From: Salinigranum salinum
Lineage (GTDB): Archaea > Halobacteriota > Halobacteria > Halobacteriales > Haloferacaceae
Reading direction: 5' to 3'
Length of the DNA stretch: 64,000 nt
Assembly (NCBI RefSeq): GCF_009176545.1
Contig: NZ_VTOJ01000002.1
Coordinates: 744,001-808,000 of the forward strand
A program made the translations under genes and the position numbers. The notes beneath the pieces were generated by a model. The model searched no databases and was not told where the DNA came from. It saw only the letters and a program-made list of their open reading frames with translations. Below are positions 15,801-22,133 of this stretch, piece after piece (positions within the stretch are counted from its first letter, which is position 1; every line of letters begins with the position of its first letter).

Positions 15801-17139
15801 CGTCCGGTTCGAGCACGCGGTCCTCGACGACCGGGTGAACGTGGTGGCGATCCGGACACCCGACGGAGTGCTCGTCGCCGAGCGGACCGCGGGTCTCCCG
15901 TCGCCCTGCGACGTGACGGTCGAGACGGCGCCCCCCGGCGGGGCACCGACGACCGATCCGCCGGCGCTGACGGGGCTGTCCCTCAACGCCGGGTGGGCGT
16001 CGAACGTGACGACGGTTCGGACGGAGCTCCTGGGTTCGAGCGACGGCACGCAGGACCAGACGTTCGACGTCTCGACGCCGCCGGTCGTCGACGAGGAGGT
16101 CTGGGTGGACGAACAGTCGGCGCTCTCCGAGCGGGCGCGAGCGGAGCTGACGGAGACGCAGCCGGACGCCGTCGAGGCGGTGACCGGGCCGAGGGGCGAA
16201 CTCCGGGAGTTCTGGGTTCGCTGGACCCCGGTCGAGGACTTCCTCGGCGTGGCGGCGGACGCGAGAGCGTACACGGTGGACCCGCTGACCGGCGTGATCA
16301 CCTTCGGCGACGGCGTCAGGGGCGCGATCCCACCGATCGGTCGCGACAACGTCCGGGCGAGCTACCGGACGGGCGGCGGGACGGCAGGGAACGCCCCCGC
16401 CGACACGGTCACCAGCCTGACGAGCTCGATCCCGTTCGTCGACTCGATCACCAACCCGGAGGCGGGCGACGGCGGTGCAGCGGCGGAGTCGACCGGGGCG
16501 GTCCTCTCGCGCGCGCCGCGGGAGCTCAGGGACCGCGGCCGGGCCGTGACGTCGGCCGACTTCGAGCGGGTGGCGATGGACGCCTCCCGGACGCTCGCCA
16601 GGGTGCGATGCCTGCCGGGGATGGACGAGGCGGGCGAGCGCAGCCCCGGCTGGGTGACGCTGCTGATCGTGCCGTCGGCCGGCCGTCGGAAACCCGTGCC
16701 GTCCGTCGAGTTGAAGCGGCAGGTCGTGGCGGCGGTAGGGAGCGACGCGCCGGCCACGCTCACCGCTCCGGACCGACTCGTCGTCCGCGGGCCGAACTAC
16801 GTCGAGGTCTCGGTCGAGACCGAGGTGGTCGCTGCCGGCACCGGGAGCGTCTCGACGCTGGAGGAGACGGTCACCGACGCGATCGACGACTTCCTCCACC
16901 CCCTCACCGGTGGGCCGTCGGGTGACGGGTGGGCGTTCGGCTCCCTCCCCTGTCTCTCGGACCTCTACGCCCTGCTGGAAGGGATCGACGGCGTCGACCA
17001 CGTCGCCGACCTCGTCGTGCGGTTCGAGGGGAGCGGTGCGCCGATCACGGTGACCGAGGGAGGAGCGGAGCCGAGCGCGGCATCGGACGCGCTGGTCTGC
17101 AGCGGGCGACACGACGTGGTGGGACGGGGGGGTGTGTAG
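12832..17139 (+). CDS. J-like baseplate protein (Afp11-like) with DUF7282 x2 and lamin-tail-like insertions
   Basis: A 1435-residue baseplate protein, longer than is usual for Afp11-type proteins. Family elements are the helical start (ERSRRIAPFYTTEWDPDAED), the LFDGTNLQEHALYLAHGDLL segment, LSWEYWDGDAW, HWIRARV, and the baseplate-J core from about residue 1080 (VITFGDGVRGAIPP, ASYRTGGGTAGN, RGRAVTSADFERVA). Three extra domains interrupt it. Two tandem copies of DUF7282, a haloarchaeal surface-protein domain, span about 366-478 and 484-610 (each with DAGxHxDVxxxL and LHRDTDGD). A lamin-tail-like beta domain spans about 917-1020 (VVVENRGEAVVDLGG, FPDGTTVGPGQSLVV). Insertions fall between standard elements. 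GTG start four bases after the gp25 stop. Confidence 0.88.
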   Translation: MASNEPVVDGRESEELLERSRRIAPFYTTEWDPDAEDAGSVLLEIVSRMAADVVDRLDRVPEKHRVSFFDTLGFGRQPPQPSRVPLVVRVAENVGENVPIPAGTQAVAEATETTPETTFEVVPEGGFEATPATIERVYSVDPAADRIVEHWTALQSGSTSELFDGTNLQEHALYLAHGDLLTLNPGSTIQVTVRTDASEAVLSTLLWSYYGTGGDTAPGEGWHEFEHTWRDDSDGTGSVVELTLPATGELVETTVDGTESRWLRVATPAVVDADELTDHFGVAIDDVALGTGPDRLDPDDLLANDVPLPTDESDDLLVPLGETPRVLDACYLGSAEALTKKGAAVAVTFVGVPAVVFVDQEIDGPTVSVQSATLPHGGFVAVYDTSAGAEPSPETLLGVTSHLDAGTHDDVAVSLSDPTDTAVDWSTLETERRFTVRLHRDTDGDEVSDATTDGDDGSALGEPYRIDGEVVSATATVRSGSDGPEPTVTFRPQRSDGTTVTVETVVLAEAGFVAVSEGAPTEATEPTDVVGVSTPLDAGSHRDVEITLFDVPGGTFDRSTLAASETLTARLHRDTDGDGVFDYLASEGSEDGPYTDDAGDDVADSAVVTVEELPEPGLSWEYWDGDAWSRIDGLDDGTDRLRSPGRVAFTVPDDLAPTTVAGHEGHWIRARLVSGEYVRVTYEETDDGDLLTRTVSGEPPRFGHVSLRYEQRTPPRHLRTHNNLAWVDPQPGGSPGEGTGGDGTGSGATTGTDGIGRLTPFVRLPDRTQALYVGTDRPLEDGPITLLVTRTDVEYADGFHPRIRWEYRTADAGGAGEAATDEWLRLDAQDGTEGLTERGIVRLVFPEATPATTLFDHDAHWIRARVTGTEFTTGTADGTGTSSGASGSSVSTATTSASSGSSPASVSTTATTATTPVAITAVDPLRGRVVVENRGEAVVDLGGHRLTFACVSPDVRPGVFPDGTTVGPGQSLVVGVGGDSSDAGSSTGVDVRFEHAVLDDRVNVVAIRTPDGVLVAERTAGLPSPCDVTVETAPPGGAPTTDPPALTGLSLNAGWASNVTTVRTELLGSSDGTQDQTFDVSTPPVVDEEVWVDEQSALSERARAELTETQPDAVEAVTGPRGELREFWVRWTPVEDFLGVAADARAYTVDPLTGVITFGDGVRGAIPPIGRDNVRASYRTGGGTAGNAPADTVTSLTSSIPFVDSITNPEAGDGGAAAESTGAVLSRAPRELRDRGRAVTSADFERVAMDASRTLARVRCLPGMDEAGERSPGWVTLLIVPSAGRRKPVPSVELKRQVVAAVGSDAPATLTAPDRLVVRGPNYVEVSVETEVVAAGTGSVSTLEETVTDAIDDFLHPLTGGPSGDGWAFGSLPCLSDLYALLEGIDGVDHVADLVVRFEGSGAPITVTEGGAEPSAASDALVCSGRHDVVGRGGV

Positions 17140-19632
17140 ATGGGACTCGACGTGCCGAACCTGGACGACAGGACCTACGAGGAGTTGCTCGAGGACGCCC
17201 GGAAGCTGATCCCGGTCCACTCCGAGGAGTGGACCGACCACAACGCCCACGATCCCGGGATCACGATCCTGGAGACGCTCGCGTGGATCGCCGAGACGTA
17301 CGTCTACCAGCTGGACCAGGTGACCGACGCACACCGCCGGAAGTACCTGAAGCTCCTCGGGGTCCTCCCGCGGTATCCGACGCCCGCGTCGGTCGAGCTA
17401 CAGCTGACGCCCACCCCCGGTTTCGCGGGCGAGCGCGTGCCGGCGGGCGTGACGGTCGTGGCCGCCGACGGAGCGGACGGTGCCGACGACTCACCGACGC
17501 CGGCCAGTCCGTCGACGGACGGCGGGCCAGCGACCGGGACCGTGTTCGAGACGACCGCGCCGTTCACACCCACACTGACCGGTCTCGAACGGGTCGTCTC
17601 GGAGGACCGTGCGGGACGCACCGACAACACGACCGCCAACGGGGCCGACGGGATGCACTACCTGGCGTTCGGCGAGGCGGCAGAGGCGGGGAGTTCGATC
17701 TACCTCGGCTTCGATCGCGACCCCTTCGCGACACCCCGGCTGGACCTCACCGTCGACTTCCACGAGGAGGGGCTGCCGGTGCCGGCGTCCCACGGCGACG
17801 AGCCACCCGAGTTCGGCCCGCTGGTCGAGACCTCTCGCACCCCCTGCAAGGTGACGTTCGAGCCCTCGGTGGCGGTCGTCTGGGAGCACTGTACCGACTA
17901 CGCGACGTGGCACGACGACGCGGTCTGGGCCGACGTCGCGGTCGCCCACGACGGGACGAACCAGCTGTACGGGAGCGGGACCGTCTCGCTGGCTCGCCCG
18001 CCCACCTGGCAGCCTGCAGACGCACGCGAGACGATACTCGACCAGGACACGGCGTACTACTGGCTCCGCTGTCGCGTGGTCGAAGCGGGATACGAGATCC
18101 CGCCGCAGCTCGACGCGATCCGGCTGAACGTCGTGCCGGCGCGTCAGCGAACCGTCGTCAGGGGTGAGACGCTCCGACGCGACGTCGACGAGGGCCACAC
18201 CACGGACCGCGAGTCGACGACGGCCCGCCCCGGGCAACGGTTCGTCTTCGCGAACGCGCCGGTGCTCGACGCGACGGTCAGCGTCGGCGACTCGCGGTGG
18301 ACGCGCGTCGACGACTTCGACGCCTCCAGCCCGGACGACACCCACTACGTGCTCGAGAGCACGGCGGGGGCGGTCAGGTTCGGCGACGGCGTCAGGGGCG
18401 CGATCCCGCGGGTGGGGCAGTCGGTCGTGGCCGAGCAGTACGTTCACGGGGGCGGCGAGGCCGGTAACGTCGCCGCCGGGACCGACTGGTGGTTCCGGAG
18501 CGACGGGGTGTACACGTACTACTGTACCCCGCATCGGGCGCGAGGGATGCGCGGGGCGATCGTCGTCGGCGACCCCGCGGAGACCGCGGACGGGACGCCC
18601 GTCGAGCCGGAGTACGGCGGATGGTTCGGGGCCGACCCCACGGATTCGACGGACGAGAGCGCGGTCGACAGCTACGACGGAACCGTCGACCGGCGCGGGG
18701 AGGCGGAGGTGACCGTCGAGGTCGGCGCCGACGGGAACGACGGTGCGTTCGCCTTCTCGCCGACCGCGGTCCGGATCGACCCGGGGACGACCGTCCGGTT
18801 CGTCTGGGTCACGGACGGACACGACGTCGTCGTCGAGAGCCAGCCCGCGGGGAGCGACTGGACGGGTCACCCCGAGGTCGCCGACGCGGGGACCGAGGCG
18901 AGCCACACGTTCGCGGTCGGCCGGCTCAGAGCGCTGCCGGTGACGGCACGCGGTGGCGCGACCGGCGGCCGCGACGCGGAGTCGGTCGACGAGGCGCTGG
19001 GCCGGCTGAAACGCGACCTCGACACGCCCTACCGGACGGTCACGCGCAACGACTACCGGGACGTGGCGATGTCGACGCCCGGGTTGCGGTTCGGGCGGGC
19101 GACCGCGCTGGTCGACGCTGGCCCCGAGCGCGAGGGGTGTGAGACCGCCCAGAGCGTGACCGTCGTGGTGGTCCCCTACAGCACGCAGAACCCGCCGGTG
19201 CCGAGCCGCGGCTTCCTCGAGGCGGTCCGACGCCACCTCCGGAAACACCGCCTCCTCACCGACCGGGTGGAGGTCCACCCCCCGACGTTCGTCGCGGTCG
19301 GGGTCGTCGCCGACGTCCGCCTCGTGCCGGGATATTCGGAGGCCGGTCGAACGGAGGCGGTGACGGCGGCGCTCGACGCGTTCCTCGACCCGCTGGAGGG
19401 GTTCGACGGCGAGGGCTGGCCGTTCGGCCGGACCCTGTACGCGTCGGAGGTGTACGCGGTGATCGAGGGCATCGAGGGCGTCGACTGCGTGCGCGATCTC
19501 ACGCTCCGCGCCCGGGGAGCCGAACGAATCGACGGGGACGGAAACGTCGTGATCGCACCGACGGCGCTGCTCTCGCCGGCCGACCACGACGTCTCAGTGA
19601 CCGCCGACCGCGACGGCTGCGAGGTGCGCTGA
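17140..19632 (+). CDS. J-like baseplate protein (Afp12-like) with a permuted halocyanin-type cupredoxin insert
   Basis: An 830-residue baseplate protein starting directly after a TAG. It has the family start DRTYEELLEDARKLIPVHSE, NAHDPGITILETLAW and the core pattern RFGDGVRGAIPRVG, GGGEAGNVAAGT. At residue 448 the core is broken by about 147 residues and resumes at RLRALPVTARGGATGG, then NDYRDVAM. The insert is halocyanin sequence in swapped order: first the C-terminal half (GVYTYYCTPHRARGM: C462, H465, M470), then YGGWF and YDGTVDRRG linkers, then the N-terminal half (VEVGADGN, AFAFSPTAVRIDPGTTV, H561 in DGHDVV). All four type-1 copper ligands are present. The neighbouring J-like gene shows the same site uninterrupted. 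Confidence 0.9.
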   Translation: MGLDVPNLDDRTYEELLEDARKLIPVHSEEWTDHNAHDPGITILETLAWIAETYVYQLDQVTDAHRRKYLKLLGVLPRYPTPASVELQLTPTPGFAGERVPAGVTVVAADGADGADDSPTPASPSTDGGPATGTVFETTAPFTPTLTGLERVVSEDRAGRTDNTTANGADGMHYLAFGEAAEAGSSIYLGFDRDPFATPRLDLTVDFHEEGLPVPASHGDEPPEFGPLVETSRTPCKVTFEPSVAVVWEHCTDYATWHDDAVWADVAVAHDGTNQLYGSGTVSLARPPTWQPADARETILDQDTAYYWLRCRVVEAGYEIPPQLDAIRLNVVPARQRTVVRGETLRRDVDEGHTTDRESTTARPGQRFVFANAPVLDATVSVGDSRWTRVDDFDASSPDDTHYVLESTAGAVRFGDGVRGAIPRVGQSVVAEQYVHGGGEAGNVAAGTDWWFRSDGVYTYYCTPHRARGMRGAIVVGDPAETADGTPVEPEYGGWFGADPTDSTDESAVDSYDGTVDRRGEAEVTVEVGADGNDGAFAFSPTAVRIDPGTTVRFVWVTDGHDVVVESQPAGSDWTGHPEVADAGTEASHTFAVGRLRALPVTARGGATGGRDAESVDEALGRLKRDLDTPYRTVTRNDYRDVAMSTPGLRFGRATALVDAGPEREGCETAQSVTVVVVPYSTQNPPVPSRGFLEAVRRHLRKHRLLTDRVEVHPPTFVAVGVVADVRLVPGYSEAGRTEAVTAALDAFLDPLEGFDGEGWPFGRTLYASEVYAVIEGIEGVDCVRDLTLRARGAERIDGDGNVVIAPTALLSPADHDVSVTADRDGCEVR

Positions 19633-19633
19633 G

Positions 19634-22069
19634 ATGACGTTCTCGTTCCTCGGCACGAGCACGGCCACGGGGTGGGGCGAGTGGGACCGCAGCAACGTCG
19701 CCGTCGTCGACGACGCCGTCGTCCTGCGGTCGGACGCGTTCCCCGCGTACGTCTCGCCGACGCTCGCCATCGAGGACCCGCCGCCGGGCTTCGTCGCCGT
19801 CGACGTCGCCCAGGACGGCTGCGGGCAGCTGTACGTCCTCGGGGGAGACGCGCGGATCTACCGCTACGACGGCGAGAAGGACGTCCTGGAACGGCTCCAC
19901 TGTCTCGGAGACGACGAGTGGGTCGGCACGCCGAGCGCGCTCTGTGTCACCCGCGACAGCCTCTACGTGGCGACGCGGCCGGACGCCGACGATGGGACCG
20001 AACCGACCGACGTGGCCGACGACGCCGGCGGAGAGAGAGGAGACGACGGAGACGCGACCGACGAGGCAGCCACCGACGGGACGGTAGGCGACGGAACCGT
20101 CGGCGACGAGGCAGCCACCGACGGGACGGTGGGCGACGAAGGAGCGACGGGCGGGCGGGTGTACGCCTTCTCGATCACGCTGCTCCAGCTCAGGTGGGTC
20201 GTCGACGGGCCAGTGGTCGACCCGGTCGCGCTCGCCGAGCGCGACGAGGCCGTCTACCTCCTCGACAGGGGGCGCGGTCCCGGCGACGGACGACTCGCCA
20301 CCGTCGGCGCGGGTGGGACGGTCGAGTCGGTCGCCGCGCTCGACGCGCCGACGGACCTGGCGATCGACGACGACGGGGCGCTGTACGCTCTCGATCGCCT
20401 GGTCGAGAGCGGTGACGGCGCGCCGGCCGTCCGGAAGTTCGCCCCGGATCACGCCGAGATCACCGACGGGACGTACCCGTTGACGGCCTTCGAGGTCGGG
20501 AGTGGCGGGACGTTCGAGCCGGTCTGCCTCGCGGTGCGCGCCGCGGACGAACTCCTGCTCGGAGTCGGCCCGGACCCGCTCGCGGAGCGGAGCCTGTTCC
20601 GGTACGTCGCCGTGACGGGCGCGTTCGAGCGGCTGGCGAGCTTCAAACGGAGCTGTTCGGCGCTCCTGCTCGGTCGCGGATCGGTGGGAGGGACCGAGGG
20701 GACGAGTCGGGGACTGTACGCGATCGACGGGGACGACGCGCAGGTGTTCTTCCTGCGCGAGGCGGTGCGGTACCGATCGAACGAGCCGGGGTCGAGCTAC
20801 ACCGCGTCGCTCGTGCGACGGCTCGACTCGGGGATCCGAGACCTGCAGTGGCACCGGGTGACGCTCGACTCGGAGCGCGGTGGGCCCCGTCTCCAGGTCC
20901 GACTCCGCTACTACGCGACCGACGATCCGGACGAGGAGATAGACGCTCTCGAGCGGATCTCGGGGATCGGGCCGACGTACGCCAGTCGACTCAGCGCTGC
21001 CGGCGTGACGGGGATCACGGAACTCGCGGAGCTCACGGTGGCGACGATCGCCACCGCTGCCGAGGCACCGGAGGGGCGAGTCGACGACTGGCTGGTACAG
21101 GCCCAGAACTTCGTCGGTCGGTGGACGACGCTGACCAACCCCGAGGACGCCCTGCTCGACGACGCGGACGGGCGGTACCTCTGGGTCCGACTCGACCTGT
21201 TCGGGAGCGAGTACGCCTCGCCGCGGGTCGAGTCGTTCCGGGCGTACTTCCCCAGACAGTCGTACCTCCGTCACCTGCCGGCGATCTATCGGGCTGACCC
21301 GGAGAGCGCGGCGTTCCTCGAACGGTTCCTCTCGCTGTTCGAGAGCACGTTCGTCGGCGTCGAGGAGGAGTTCGCGGCCATCACCCGGTATCTCGACCCG
21401 CGCGGGATCCCCCCGGAGTTCCTGTCGTGGCTGGGCGGGTGGCTCGCCGTCGGGAGCGACGAGACGTGGCCCGACGCGGCGACGCGCGACCTGCTCTCCC
21501 GGGCACCGGAGCTGTTCACCAAGCGCGGGACGCGCGAGGGACTCCTCGCGGTGCTGGGACTGTACCTCGCCCACGTCGAACCGGAGCCGCGCGCCGGGAT
21601 CGAGACCGGAGTCGACCGCGGGGGCGCCAGGGGTGAGGAGACGACCGGCGGCGCGGTGGACGCGACGGCCGGCCACGGCGACGGTGCCGTCGGGGTGTTC
21701 CTGTTCGAGGACGCCGACCTGGACTGCATCGACGACGCCGAGGTGCGCGCGCTGTACGAACGCATCGTCAGCTGCCCGCAGTGTTTCCTCGTGCTCGTCC
21801 CGCCGACCGTCGGCGACGAGGCGTACCGAACCGTCCGGCGGATCGTCAACCAGGAGCGACCGGCTCACACGGCCGGGCGGGCGGTCAGGCTCCAGCCGTG
21901 GATCCAGCTCGGTGGCAACGCCTACCTCGGCGTCAACAGCGTCCTGCCGCGGCGCGAGTTCGTGCTCGAACGGGCCGGGCTCGGGACGGACTCTGTCCTC
22001 GCCGAGCGGGAGGCGTTCGCGCAACTCGGACGGCAGTCGAGAGTCGGGGAGGATACATTGATATCGTAG
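19634..22069 (+). CDS. Tail-protein-I-like baseplate protein with beta-propeller and helix-hairpin-helix domain
   Basis: An 811-residue protein. Residues about 1-380 look like NHL/beta-propeller blades (GQLYVLGGDARIYRYDGEKD, LAIDDDGALYALDR, RGLYAIDGDDAQVFF), interrupted near 115-175 by an Asp/Gly/Thr repeat (DEAATDGTVGD twice). Residues about 437-492 are a helix-hairpin-helix segment (LERISGIGPTYASRLSAAGV), a fold usually linked to DNA binding. From about 543 the P2-I-like tail domain follows (YLRHLPAIYRADPESAAFLE, FLSWLGGWLA, FTKRGTREGLLAVLGLYL). Propellers fused to tail protein I are known from eCIS; the HhH piece is the less expected part and may be purely structural. Confidence 0.85.
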   Translation: MTFSFLGTSTATGWGEWDRSNVAVVDDAVVLRSDAFPAYVSPTLAIEDPPPGFVAVDVAQDGCGQLYVLGGDARIYRYDGEKDVLERLHCLGDDEWVGTPSALCVTRDSLYVATRPDADDGTEPTDVADDAGGERGDDGDATDEAATDGTVGDGTVGDEAATDGTVGDEGATGGRVYAFSITLLQLRWVVDGPVVDPVALAERDEAVYLLDRGRGPGDGRLATVGAGGTVESVAALDAPTDLAIDDDGALYALDRLVESGDGAPAVRKFAPDHAEITDGTYPLTAFEVGSGGTFEPVCLAVRAADELLLGVGPDPLAERSLFRYVAVTGAFERLASFKRSCSALLLGRGSVGGTEGTSRGLYAIDGDDAQVFFLREAVRYRSNEPGSSYTASLVRRLDSGIRDLQWHRVTLDSERGGPRLQVRLRYYATDDPDEEIDALERISGIGPTYASRLSAAGVTGITELAELTVATIATAAEAPEGRVDDWLVQAQNFVGRWTTLTNPEDALLDDADGRYLWVRLDLFGSEYASPRVESFRAYFPRQSYLRHLPAIYRADPESAAFLERFLSLFESTFVGVEEEFAAITRYLDPRGIPPEFLSWLGGWLAVGSDETWPDAATRDLLSRAPELFTKRGTREGLLAVLGLYLAHVEPEPRAGIETGVDRGGARGEETTGGAVDATAGHGDGAVGVFLFEDADLDCIDDAEVRALYERIVSCPQCFLVLVPPTVGDEAYRTVRRIVNQERPAHTAGRAVRLQPWIQLGGNAYLGVNSVLPRREFVLERAGLGTDSVLAEREAFAQLGRQSRVGEDTLIS

Positions 22070-22133
22070 CCCGTACCACGGAGAGTCACGAACAGTCGGG
22101 AGACCGAGAGGAGTCCGAGGGCGATCACCAGAA

